Below, piece by piece: positions 40,813 through 50,548 of a stretch of 64,000 nt of DNA. Positions within the stretch are counted from its first letter, which is position 1; each line of letters opens with the position of its first letter. The notes under the pieces were generated by a model that worked only from the letters and a program-made list of their open reading frames with translations, was not told the DNA's origin and ran no database searches. The position numbers and the translations under genes were made by a program. The DNA comes from Prorocentrum cordatum (lineage: Eukaryota > Sar > Dinophyceae > Prorocentrales > Prorocentraceae), in contig CAUYUJ010014205.1 in assembly GCA_963575745.1 (NCBI GenBank), positions 1,140,474 through 1,204,473 on the forward strand, in the 5' to 3' direction.

Positions 40813-42504
40813 ATGGCACGCGCCGCGGTCAAAGTTGGCGTCGATCTTGGCGACGTCATGAGCACCAGGGACACCGGTGATGACAAGAAGCCAGAGGGCG
40901 ACGACATCTACGTGGCAGTAACGCGAGGTTTTTTCGCGTTCGCCTTGTTGTTCGGCATGGTGCATGGGCTGGAGAACCTGTACATCGTGAGTCGCACCCA
41001 ACGTGGCTCGTGGTGGTCGTGCCACAAGAAGCACGGTCACGTTGAGGCGTGGCCCGTGCGCTTCATCAAGCAGACAGGGCTCGTCGAGATGGGCATGCCG
41101 CTGAACCACCTACATCTGTGCGAGCGGAAGAGTGGCGAGAAGGGCAAGGGCGCTATCGCTTCCAGACTGGGACTCACGCACCACATCGACAACGACATCG
41201 AATGCCTTTGGTCGATGTTGCACGACGATGACAACATGTGGGCGAACATCGTCGAAGAGAAGGGCTTCTTGGTGATGTTCACTGAACTGAGGCCAGTCAT
41301 GAATAACAAGTGGATGACAAAAAGCTTGCGCGAGTGCATGTGCGAAGCTGGCTCGTGGCAAGAAGTCGCCCGTCTCTTTGAGCTGCCGCATGTGGACGAT
41401 CCTGGCGTGTGGGACTGGCTCGATCAGCAAGGCCCACCGCATCGCCGATATTCTGGCACAACGGTGGAGCGCGTCCGACAGGAGCTGGACAAATGGCTAG
41501 CATCATCTACAAGGCCTTTAACGTCCACGTGGGGTTCGCCACCGATTGTCCCCCGGCGTGAACGCGATGATGACGATGATGAGTGGCGTCGTCAAGAAGC
41601 ACGCCGTCTCGAAATCAAATACCGAGAAGAACTGGCAGCCGCAGACGCTAAAGCGCAACGCGATGCGGAGGAGCTCCGACAGCAAGAAAAAGCAGAAGAA
41701 CGAGCTGAGCAAGTTCGACAACATGCACAACGCATCCGACAGCAAGAAAAAGCAGAAGAACGAGCTGAGCAAGTTCGACAACATGAAAAACGCATCCGAC
41801 AGCAAGAAGAAGCAGAAGAACGAGCTGAGGAAGTTCGACAACATGAAGAACGCATCCGACAGCAATAAAAAGCAGAAGAACGAGCTGCTGAGCAAGTTCT
41901 ACAACATGCACAACGCATCCGACAGCAAGAAGAAGCAGAAGAACGAGCTGAACAAGTTCGACAACATGAAGAACGCATCCGACAGCAAGAAGAAGCAGAA
42001 TAACGAGCTGCTGGGCAAGTTCGACAACATGAAGAACGCATTGCAGCTCTTCGCGCTGAGGAGGATCGACTTCGCGCAACACAGGAACGGCTACAGCAGC
42101 AGGTGCTAGTCAGCGACGCTCTACGACAACGTCGAGAACAGGACGAGGCGCTTCACAACAACTTCCGCGCGTTGGAGGCCCAGGTGCAGGGTATGGCAGA
42201 AGAACTTTCACGCCGCAGTGGTGACTGGAAGCCGTGGAGCACGTGGGCCAGCAACGAGCGGTGCAACGACGGGTGGAACTACAAGAAGTACAAGAGGGCT
42301 ATGGAGCACGCCATGCGGATCCGCCCGAGTCCAGCATGTGTGCGCCGCGTGGTAACCCCTATGTGCGCATCTTGTCACATCAATCAGCTTGGTGTGTACT
42401 GTCCATATTCTTTGTGCTCCCCATGTTGCCAGAGCGCTTCGTGGGCGGGGCGGGCCAGCAGCTCCAGCGCCAACGCCAACGAGTGCTGGCAACACGCTTT
42501 GTGA
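40813..42504 (+). pseudogene. HAD-like domain plus 20-residue coiled-coil repeats, two in-frame TAA
   Basis: ATG 40813 gives residues 1-~145 with HAD-superfamily hallmarks: VGVDLGDVM (D11), YIVSR (S60), K112 before an ASRLG helix, and HHIDND (D126, D128). Next ~110 residues: MWANIVEEKGFLVMF, WMTKSLRECM, WDWLDQQG. From ~residue 255 comes a charged helix with 20-residue repeats (RIRQQEKAEERAEQVRQHAQ-type). TAA at 41866-41868 and TAA at 42001-42003 each replace a GAA found in sister repeats; the frame then stays open to TGA 42502-42504, reading EDRLRATQERLQQQ and a Cys-rich end (CASC...CPYSLCSPCC). Catalytic activity is uncertain: the second motif-I Asp is displaced. Confidence 0.65.
41680..42035 (+). 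repeat. 60/63-bp coding tandem repeat
   Basis: Six units (four of 60 bp, two of 63 bp with an extra CTG) beginning CGCATCCGACAGCAAGAA. All lengths are multiples of three, so the repeat expanded under frame constraint. Confidence 0.9.
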
Positions 42505-42923
42505 TTAACATTGGCTGATTCGGCCATCGCGTGCAGAAAAACGGCATCCTTTCCTCCGCCTCCCCGCTTCCCCCCTCTCTGATGATGAGCCTCCGGGGGG
42601 GAGCTGAATTAAGTGCTTCCCCCACCTTGTTTGAGCCATGCGGCGCCTACAACGGCCCCGAGAGACCTCTCAGACCCCCTTTCCCAAAGGAGCCCCAAGA
42701 GCTTACTCCTCCTCGGCCCCCGTGGGAGGAGGAGGAGGAAGGGGGGGGGGGGGGGCGGGCGGATGAGGAGAAGGAGGAGGAGAGAAGAGGACGACGATGC
42801 GATTTTTCGGCGAAAGCCGACGCCGTTGCCCTGGCTGTTGAATTACCTGAATCATGTCTGAACGAACTACTCCCTCCTCATCCTCCTCCTCGCCGCCTCC
42901 TCCGGAACCGTCTGGCGCCAGGG
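42505..42923. other. No gene; GGA/CTCC low complexity
   Basis: Purine run 42725-42790 and pyrimidine run 42870-42905. Overlapping frames lack domain patterns. Confidence 0.45.
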
Positions 42924-44332
42924 CTATTGCGCTGCTGCTGTTGGAGCGCTGCACTGGGAGCAGAGGAACTCTTCGGAGGCGAATTGTGACCTCGAGCCTA
43001 TTGGCACCAAAGTACCAACGCTTCCGGAGACGTAGGCCGGGCACCTATCGCACGGCACATGAGACCCCGGCTGAGCGTACCAGAGCGGCTCACACCTCTT
43101 CAGGCTGGCCACGCTCCACTTCTGCTCGAGAGTCGGGCCCTTGCCGTCGCCTGTCTGAATACCGTCGCTCCACGAGACGCTCCGCTTCTTCTTGGAAACG
43201 CCCGCAGAGCTCGAAGTGGCGTCGGTTTTCCGCTTCTTGAGCTTCGACGGGACTGGCGGGCCCGCCAGCGCGCTCGACGGCGGAGGCTGCGCGGGCCGCT
43301 GATTGTCGCACATGATGCTGGGGGGGTACACCAGCCTGCCCGCGAGCGCCATCTGCCCGAACTTGTAGTGCTTCTCCTTCAACGTTTCGGTGATGCCGTA
43401 CAAGTTCTCGAGGTGCTTGAGCGCGGCCTGCATCTCTTCGCGCGACTCCTTGACACTCGGCCACGTACGGCGCCACAACTGGAAGCGCTCCTCGCTGTTG
43501 AAGACCTCCTTCATCATGCCCATCTTGATGGACGCGAACTCAGCGCCGAGGTGCTGGAGGTCGTCGTGCAGGAGCTTGTAGGCAAGGATCTGCGCCGGGC
43601 CCTGGGACTGCGGGCGCCCGCTGCCCGCTGGCGCCGCGCGCGCCGGTGGCGCCGATGGCGCCGGTGGCGCCGGTGGACCTGGAGGCGACGGCGGCGCCTC
43701 CGCCGCCCCTGAAGTCTTCTTCGGAGAATCCGAGAGCTCCGATGACTCCGAGTCCGAAGCAGAATCGGACGACGGCGTCGCCGGCGGCGGCGTGGGCGGA
43801 GGCCGCCGAGTCGCCTGCTGCGGCGTGGGCGGAGGCCGCGCCGTCGAAGCCGTCCCGCTGCCCTCATTCTTGGCGCCCTCGCCCCTGGTCGGCGTTGGCG
43901 GCGCTGGCGACGCCGGCGCTGGCGACGCTGTCCTGCTGGTCCGCGCACGGGGGCCCATAAGGTTCCAGGAGCCTTCGTCGCCGAACTTCGGCCAGAGGTC
44001 TTCAGAGACGGTCGCCCTGTCACGCCACAGCTTGCTGCCACCCCCGTCCTCCCACCAGCTGGCGAAGCGCCTGACCACGCCACGATGCTGTTGCTTGCAG
44101 GCCTTGTCCTCCGGAGACGCACGCACATCAGCTCTAGGTACTCCTTCGACGCCATCGCGGGGAAGGTGATGTCGTCGCGCATGAACAACATTCGGAAGAA
44201 CACCCCGAACTTCTTCACCGAGGAGGGGTTGCACTTCTTCACCAGCCAGTCCTCCCGGAAGCGATAGGACACTAGGGGGAAGTAGACCACGTCGTCGATG
44301 CAGTTCTTGTGCTTGCTGGTGAACACCTCCAT
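42924..44332 (-). CDS. Unknown protein with Pro/Ser linker and C-terminal Cys pairs, one frameshift
   Basis: Start chosen at ATG 44332 (MEVFTSKHKNCIDDVVYF), as upstream residues are repeat-like and a leader relic lies 155 bases before it. The N-terminal block includes SVKKFGVFFRMLFMRDDITF. Near 44105-44118 (CGTGCGTC repeat) the sense moves by one frame, from ELMCVRL to SPEDKACKQQ. Then WWEDGGGSKLWRDRATVSEDLW, a ~130-residue Pro/Ala/Ser/Thr linker with SDSASDSESSELSDSPKK, a helical segment (LHDDLQHLGAEFASIKMGM, LENLYGITETLKEKHYKFG), a basic KLKKRKTD stretch, and Cys pairs CDRC and CSQC near the end that could bind zinc. TAG at 42924-42926. Function unknown. Confidence 0.6.
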
Positions 44333-44485
44333 CGGCGAAGGCTCCGTCGTCGCGCGTCGCAGGCCCAAGGCCGCGCCGCGCAAGCAGGAACCCGTCGCGC
44401 GCCGGGCCGGCGGAGGCTCGCTGAGGCGCGCAGCCCGCCGGGGCGCGAGCAGGAACCCGTCGAGGTTCGCAGCTCTGAAAAACAA

Positions 44486-44499
44486 AGCCCAAATGGCTA
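44486..44499 (-). other. Spliced-leader relic on minus strand (13 of 14)
   Basis: On the minus strand it reads TAGCCATTTGGGCT, one difference from leader positions 4-17. It follows a CTCCTCCTC pyrimidine tract and precedes the 44332 start by ~155 bases. This relic is truncated at its 3' end. Confidence 0.65.
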
Positions 44500-44576
44500 T
44501 ACGAGGAGGAGGATGAGGAGGAGGAGGAGGACCAACACCGGACAGGACGCCCAGAGGACAAGATTTTGCTGGTGGG

Positions 44577-45330
44577 GCGGTTTTAAGCGGAACCCCAGGA
44601 AACGCGAGGTGCGCTGGGCTCCCTCCCCTCCTCCTCCTCCTCCTCCTCCCCCTCCTCCTCCTCATCATCATCATCCTTCTCCTCCTACCTACCTACTAGT
44701 CAGTTTGAATCAATGCCGCATCCTCCTCTGCCTCCCTCCCTCCTCCCTCCGCCCCTCCTCCCTCCCTCCTCTCCTCTCCACCGCCTCATTTCATCTCCTC
44801 CCCTCCGCCTCCCTGGCCATCGTGTGCAGAACAAGAGCATCCTCTCCTCTCGTCCGCCTCCTCTTCTCCGCCATCTCCTCTAAGGCATAATCCGTGCCAG
44901 CTGCTTCGGCTGACCCATCCACCCTCAGCTGCTTCGGCTGACCCATACTCCACCCCCGCCCAGCTTCAGAAGACTTCGACACGACCATCCGTAACAACGG
45001 ATGATATTTCTAAGGCTGATTGCCCAAAATGGGCGTTGGGGAGCATGCGAACCCTGTGGCCGAACCAGCCAACAAACGTTAAACGAGGCCGAACCAGCCA
45101 GCCCGACTGGCGCTGTCTCTTCAAAACGAGGACCCAACACCACAGGGTGGTTGGAAAGCGACCTCCATCCGTGTAATTTCCGCAGCTGTTAAGACGAAGT
45201 GATGAAGATGGGAGGAGGGAGGGGGCAGCGGGAAGAAGGTGGGAACGCGGGGCGCTGTCTCTTCAAAACGAGGACCCAACACCACAGGATGGTTGGGAAA
45301 AAAGCCCTGCGGGGACCCCTCCTCCCTCCT
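44577..45330 (+). repeat. ~750-bp dispersed repeat, copy A
   Basis: GCGGTTTTAAGCGGAACCCC start, CCTCC tract, two GCTGCTTCGGCTGACCCAT motifs (44898 and 44926), ACGTTAAACGAGGCCGAACC, and two GCTGTCTCTTCAAAACGAGG sites. Nearly identical to 52132-52885; partial copy at 24914-25200. No protein recognised. Confidence 0.9.
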
Positions 45331-45812
45331 CCTCCTCCTCCTCCTCCTCATCCTCCTACCTCCTCCTCCTCCCTCCTCCCTCCTCCTCCCCCTCCTCCTG
45401 GGGAACGATTCTGAGCGGAGTTGGGCCGCCGTTGTATCACTGCCGTTGTCTCAAACGGCTCTCCTCCGACCATTGCTCGGACTTCTTCTGATCGTGTGAC
45501 GAGCCCCTCACAGACGTCACTGCTCCGAGGAGGGGCGCCACTGCTCCGAGGAGGGACGGGAGCGAGAGGACCGAAGAGCGAGGAGGTTCGGGGATCGAGG
45601 GCCATCCTCCGCTGGGTGTCCGAGGAGGAGGGGGAGGAGGGGGAGGGGGAGGGGGCTCAGGAGGAGGAGGGAGCTTCGGGGGGTGCCCGAGAGCCCAAAA
45701 ACTGCACTCGCGACGACGACGACGATGGCAACGCCATGCAACGAACGACGACGGCGATCATGATGATAATATCGATGATGGTGATGATGGTTATGCGTGA
45801 TGGCGACGATGG
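45331..45812. other. Intergenic; GGA and ATG/GAT tracts, no gene
   Basis: Contains duplicated CACTGCTCCGAGGAGGG (45519 and 45539), a GGA run (45620-45670) and a GATGAT run before the methyltransferase gene. Confidence 0.5.
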
Positions 45813-45834
45813 ACGTGGCCTGTTTTGGCTCTAC
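45813..45834 (+). other. Possible spliced-leader relic upstream of the methyltransferase gene
   Basis: ACGTGGCCTG + TTTTGGCTCTAC aligns with the leader at 16 of 21 positions with one inserted base, 41 bases before ATG 45875. Confidence 0.4.
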
Positions 45835-45874
45835 CCTAGCGGGCTTTGGACTGAGAGCTCGCCCAGTCTATACC

Positions 45875-47221
45875 ATGGACGACTGGTCCATGCTCGCGAT
45901 AGACACGCCGCCCCAGCAGCGGAAGCCCAAGGCCAAGGCGGCACCGAAGCCCAAGGCCAACGGGCGCCCGGCGCAGTTCGTCGTTCGGAAGTCGCCAGCA
46001 GCCGCTGTTCCGATCAAGAAGTCCAAGCGCTCGATGGCGCCGCCGGTCACGACAAGGAAGCCTGCCGTCTCAGACTCGCGCGGCGCCGGCAAGAAGTGGA
46101 AGGCCACAGATGTCGTCGTTCTCCGGGACATTGATCTTGAGAGGGTCTTGACGGGCGAAACGGATGGCAAGATTCTGTTCGGCAGTGAATGCGCGGGCAT
46201 CGACACTGCTAAGCTCGCCTTGGAGTTGCTCGGCATTGGCAACTCCATTGTGCACGTGTTCGCATCGGAAATTGACTTCGCCACGCGCAAGGTTATCATT
46301 GCCAGCCACCCCGACTTGTGCGTGCTCTATGGAGACATAACCACCCGCGATAACGCGGCGGTCCCGTGGGTGGACTTGTACATCATCGGATTCCCTTGCC
46401 AGCCGTTCTCTGTGCAGGGCATCCACGCGGGGATTGCAGATCCTCAAGGCCGAGGCATCGTGGTGTTTTTCGCCCTAAACTACATCCAGACCAAGCTACC
46501 GACGGTGTTCGTCTTGGAGAACGTTGAGGCCCTGACTCGCCAGAGGTTCCAGGAGGAGCTGAATGCCATCTTGAACTTTCTCGTCAGCCTCAAAGGCCCC
46601 GACGGTACCCCCGCGTACACTGTGAGCATGTCCGTCCTCGACACGTTGAAGGTCGGTGGCTTGCCGCAATCACGGCGCCGATTGTACATCACAGGAGTGC
46701 TGTCCAAGAAGTCCAATGTGCACACGAGATGGCCGAGCGAGATCCCATACACGCCAATCGAACAGATCTTGGACAAGCATTCGGACAAGCTCGGCACCTT
46801 GCCAGTCCATGACTACCAGATCCACACCTTCACCCGCCTGGTGGACAAACTGTCTCAACATCAAGACATATTCGCCAAGACCAACATGCTCATCGCCGAG
46901 CTTGACTGCGGCAAGACCAGGTCGCCGCAATACGGCTGGGGGTACGCTCCGTGTTTGACGCGCAACCGGTCTGGCGGTGGGGGCTTCTGGATCTTTGCCA
47001 AGCACCGATTCTTGACGCTGAACGAGCTCGAGCGCCTTCAAGGGATCCCCCCGGGCCGCATCAACTACGAGGACGCGTGCAGTCCCCGCCAGTGCGCTCA
47101 GATGATCGGGAATGCATTCTCTGTCAGCGTCGTCGGCCGCCTCACGAGGAACCTTCTTGTGCAGGCTGGTTTTTTCAAGCGGCTCGCTGGCCCGTGGCGG
47201 AGAGGCAGCAGTTCTGCATGA
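45875..47221 (+). CDS. C5-cytosine DNA methyltransferase, complete
   Basis: 448 residues from ATG 45875 (MDDWSMLAIDTP); an upstream in-frame ATG at 45797 would translate the leader-like sequence and is rejected. A basic Lys/Pro/Ala tail (~15-75) precedes the catalytic domain. Conserved motifs are in order: I FGSECAGIDTAK (~102), IV FPCQPFS with catalytic Cys175, VI VLENVEAL (Glu215), VIII LPQSRRRLYI (~264), IX/X LERLQGIPPG and MIGNAFSVSVVGR (~410). This is a full Dcm/DNMT-type enzyme transferring a methyl group from SAM to cytosine C5. The short target-recognition region lies between VIII and IX. There are no regulatory domains, as in bacterial or retrotransposon-borne enzymes. Highly CpG-rich palindromes lie 365 bases downstream. 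Confidence 0.9.
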   Translation: MDDWSMLAIDTPPQQRKPKAKAAPKPKANGRPAQFVVRKSPAAAVPIKKSKRSMAPPVTTRKPAVSDSRGAGKKWKATDVVVLRDIDLERVLTGETDGKILFGSECAGIDTAKLALELLGIGNSIVHVFASEIDFATRKVIIASHPDLCVLYGDITTRDNAAVPWVDLYIIGFPCQPFSVQGIHAGIADPQGRGIVVFFALNYIQTKLPTVFVLENVEALTRQRFQEELNAILNFLVSLKGPDGTPAYTVSMSVLDTLKVGGLPQSRRRLYITGVLSKKSNVHTRWPSEIPYTPIEQILDKHSDKLGTLPVHDYQIHTFTRLVDKLSQHQDIFAKTNMLIAELDCGKTRSPQYGWGYAPCLTRNRSGGGGFWIFAKHRFLTLNELERLQGIPPGRINYEDACSPRQCAQMIGNAFSVSVVGRLTRNLLVQAGFFKRLAGPWRRGSSSA

Positions 47222-47261
47222 CGCCTCGCCTCGGCGCGCAACGATGAACGGCGGCCGGCAT

Positions 47262-47570
47262 ATGTGCATACGTAAGTGTGCGTGCATGTGGGTGTGTACC
47301 TACATACATACGCATGAGTGTGTGTATATATGTGTATGCGCATGTATATTATACATACAAACATACGCATGTGTGTATGTATGTATGTATGTATGTGTAT
47401 ACATACATACATACATGCATACATACATACATGTGTATATGTATACATACATACATGCATACACATGTGTATACATGCATACATAGGGTATGTATGTATG
47501 TATACATACATACACATGTATATACATACATACATCGGGTATGCATGTATGTATACATACATACATAGGG
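47262..47570. repeat. ATAC/GTAT tetranucleotide microsatellite with unique lead-in
   Basis: A CATATGTGCATACGTAAGTG lead-in (47260-47280) is followed by CATA/TGTA repeats. The same lead-in with minor changes occurs at 48320-48345, again followed by similar repeats. Confidence 0.9.
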
Positions 47571-47585
47571 AGGCCCATCAACCCG

Positions 47586-47935
47586 ACGAAACCCCGTTTG
47601 CGCGCGAACGGGGTGTCGTCAACATTGAGCGCTCAATGTTGACGAAACTTGGTGGGCTTAGGGCGCCCTTAAGGGTATGCGCGGAGGCGCGGGGCGGCCC
47701 GGCAGCCTGACGAAACCCCGATCGCGCGCGATCGGGGTTTCGTCAACATTGAGCGCTCAATGTTGACGAAACTCGGTGCGCGGGCCCTGCGGGGTGTGAC
47801 GAAACCCCGATCGCGCGCGATCGGGGTTTCGTCAACGTCCACCGGTCGCCCAGGAGCGCGCGCGCACCGAGTTTCGTCAACATGGAGCGCTCAATGTTGA
47901 CGAAACCCCGATCGCGCGCGATCGGGGTTTCGTCA
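47586..47935. repeat. Cluster of long perfect palindromes
   Basis: A perfect 38-bp palindrome, half TGACGAAACCCCGATCGCG, occurs at 47708-47745, 47797-47834 and 47898-47935, with an imperfect version at 47586-47619. A second palindrome, half GTCAACATTGAGC, occurs at 47618-47643 and 47742-47767, and imperfectly at 47876-47901. The two types overlap by GTCA and alternate. The 38-bp palindrome is dense in CpG. Confidence 0.97.
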
Positions 47936-48869
47936 GCTGGCGACTTCTGCCAGCGGTCCTGGAATCAGGCCTCTAAGGTATCTGGTATTCGCCGCCCGTC
48001 GGGGCTCTGAGTGGTGTCTGTTGCGACTCAGACAGTCGGGGCCGGCGTGAGAAAACGTCAACGCTCCTTTGCCATCTTCAACCGTCGCCATCGTCAGCCC
48101 CCCCCCCCGTGTCTGTTAAGTCGCTACCATTTGATCATCATGGTCATCAGCCATGATCATCATCATCATCATCATGATCATCATCATGACGGTCATCATC
48201 ATCATCATCATCGATCATCATCATCATCAACACATGACTATAATATACTATAATCACAATGATAATCATACTCCACCCCGTGCGATGCGATGGCGACGCG
48301 ACGATGATGGCGGCGGCGGGCATATGCGCATACGTAAGTGTGCGTGCATGTGGGTGTGTACATACACACATACGCATGAGTGTGTGTGTATATGTGTATT
48401 CGCATGCATATGTACACATACATACATACATACGCATGTGTGTATGTGTATGTGTATGCGTACGCATGTATGCATGTATGAGGAGGAGGAAGAGGAGGAG
48501 GATGAGCAGGAGGAGGATGTGCACCAGCAGGAGGAGGAGGAGGACGACGACGACGACGACGAAACGATCTTTCTGGCTAAAAAGCCGCAGCCGCTGGCTG
48601 CTAAATTCTCTGAATGTCTGAACTGACTTCCTTCTCCTCCTCCTCCTCCCTCCTCCTCCTCCTCCTCCTTCTCTCTCCTCGTCGCTCTCCTCCCTCCCTC
48701 CCTCCTCCTTCTCCTGCTCCTTTCCCCATCCACCTCCGCCTCCCCCCTCCTCCTCCTCATCCTCCTCATCCCCCTCATCCTCCTCCCCCTCCTCCCTCTG
48801 CCGCGGGAAGGCTGGCACAGCCAGCGCACGCACAGAAAGGCGGAGGTGGAGGGAGGAGCGCAAACAGGC
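47936..48869. other. No gene; simple repeats
   Basis: (ATC)n at 48140-48230, the CATATGCGCATACGTAAGTG block with TACA/TGTA repeats at 48320-48480, GGA/GAC run 48481-48562, and CTC run 48625-48800. Confidence 0.6.
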
Positions 48870-49033
48870 TTAGGCGCCTCCCGCCCTCCTGGCGATGTCC
48901 GCCTCTAGAATCTCGCGCCTGCCGCGGGCGTCGAGTGCCATGCGGCTCAGCCGCCCCTCTGCGGCCATCCTCTTCTCCATGATGCGTTGCGCGACGCCGG
49001 TCCAGTCATCGAAGTAGCCGTGCAATTGGTAGA
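48870..49033 (-). CDS. Possible terminal exon of an unknown minus-strand gene
   Basis: Minus frame reads LPIYQLHGYFDDWTGVAQRI, MEKRMAAEGRLSRM, ALDARGRREILEADIARR and ends at TAA 48870-48872. The amphipathic helical pattern looks protein-like and is preceded by a GACAGG acceptor-like site. No start codon in frame; it could be the last exon of the degenerate gene at 49.3-50.3 kb. Confidence 0.35.
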
Positions 49034-49107
49034 TGGGAAGCCCTTTTCCCTGTCAGGCACCCACCCTGCCCCCTATTCCCTTTCCCCCACCTCCGGGGGG
49101 GGGGGGC

Positions 49108-49316
49108 GGGGATATAAGGGCAGAGGGGGGAGCTTACCTGTATTGTTGTCCTCCCCCGTCCTCGTGCAACTTGCGACGCCAAGAGTGCGCCCAAGCCTGA
49201 GGAGAAGGGAATTGACACCACCACCACCACCAGTGACCAACAGCGCGAGGAGCCAGAGGGCGGGGATATACTATCACCGCCCTACTCCCCGAGGCGGGGA
49301 TATATTATCCCCGCCT
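49108..49316. repeat. GGCGGGGATATA motif, three copies, one a hairpin
   Basis: Copies at ~49107, 49260 and 49293. The third forms an inverted repeat, arms GGCGGGGATA (49294-49303) and TATCCCCGCC (49307-49316) with a 3-nt loop. Confidence 0.75.
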
Positions 49317-50330
49317 TGGGCAGGGACATCATGGGCATCCTCGCTGGAGGTGGCCCCCCTGGCGGTGGGGGCGTCGCTTCTCCTTGCCAACCGCGCCTGT
49401 GAATTTTTCTGGTGATCCGACCACTGGGCCTCCGCCTCCTTCTCCTCGCGCATCAGCACCTCCAGCGATTGGTATGGGTCCTCCTTCTTCGCGCGAGGCC
49501 CTGCTGGTACTGGCCCTTCGCCGCCTCCTTCGCCTCCGCGAGGAGGCCCCGCTGCTGGCCCTTCTGGTGCTGGGCCTTCTGGTCCAGGCCCTGCTGGTCA
49601 CCGTCCTGCTGATAGCCCTGCTGCTGGCACTGGCCCTTCTGGTGCTGGCCCTGCTGGTAGCCCTGGTGGTCCTGGCACTTCTGGTGGTAGCCCTGCTGGC
49701 CCAGGGCTAGCAGGAGGGCCAGTTCCTTCGCCTTCGCCTTCACGAAACCCGCGAGGTCGGGCTCCTTCTTCGCGAGGCCTGGCTCCGCCGCCTGCTCCTC
49801 CTTCGCCTCCGCGAGGGCCTTCTGGTGCTGGACCTTATGGTCCAGGCCCTGCTGGTCACCGTCCTGCTGGTAGCCCTGCTGGTCCTGGCCCTACTGGCGC
49901 TGGCCCTGCTGGTAGCCCTGGTGGTGGTAGCCCTGCTGGTAACCCTGCTGGTACTGGCCCTCCTGCTGGGGAGTCATGCTCCTCCACCTCTTTCGCCTCC
50001 GTGAGGCCCGGCTCCGCGAGGAGGTATGGATCCCCCACCGCATTGTTGAGGAGATGACAGGGCGGCGGCCCAGGAGGCGGCGTCGGCTCCAGCTTCGCCT
50101 TCTTTCTGAGATGAACGGGCGGCGACCCCGGTGGTGGCCTCGGCCCAGCCTTGCAGCGCAGCGCAGGAGGCCGCATCGGCGGGGCCCTGTCGGGAGGCGG
50201 CGGGGGCCTGGGCGGCGGCAACATTCTGACGCCCCGCCTCCGAGAGCCGCTTGATGAAGAAGAGGAAGAGGTGGAGACGGGGGAGGAGGAGGAGGAGATT
50301 CCCTCTTCCTCCTCCTTCTCCTCCTCATCC
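49274..50330 (-). pseudogene. Doubtful minus-strand gene with Gln/Gly/Tyr repeats; plus strand reads collagen-like
   Basis: Minus frames contain EAKEEQAAEPGLAKKEPDL, GFVKAKAKELALLLALGQQ, repeats of YQQG/HQKGQ and, after a frame change near 49480, EEPYQSLEVLMREEKEAEAQ. The plus strand of the same DNA reads Gly-Pro-Ala/Ser-Gly repeats without a start codon. The helical EAKE/KAKAKE segments favour minus-strand coding, perhaps continuing to the exon at 48870-49033. Two or more frame changes make an intact gene unlikely. Function unknown. Confidence 0.3.
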
Positions 50331-50548
50331 TCCTCCTCCTCCTACTCCTCCTCCCCCCCCTCCTCGCTCTCCCCCCCCTGCCATCCTCCGAGGGGCGCGG
50401 AGATCATAACATCATAACATAGCGCATAACACATATCGTCATAGCGTCATAGCGTCTCGCGCCTCGCGGCCAATGCCTGGAAGCCTGGAAAGCCGCCTTC
50501 CTCGAGAGGGGCGGCGCGAGGGCGCGAAGATGACCAGATAACCGCACT

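Noticed and set aside
45797-45874. ATG 45797 as the methyltransferase start
   Set aside because: The extra 26 residues translate a GAT-rich tract and the leader-like sequence; ATG 45875 begins the protein-like sequence.
49384-50254. Collagen-like Gly-Pro protein on the plus strand
   Set aside because: The frame has no start codon and ends in unrelated sequence; the minus strand gives more helix-like, charged sequence in the same DNA.
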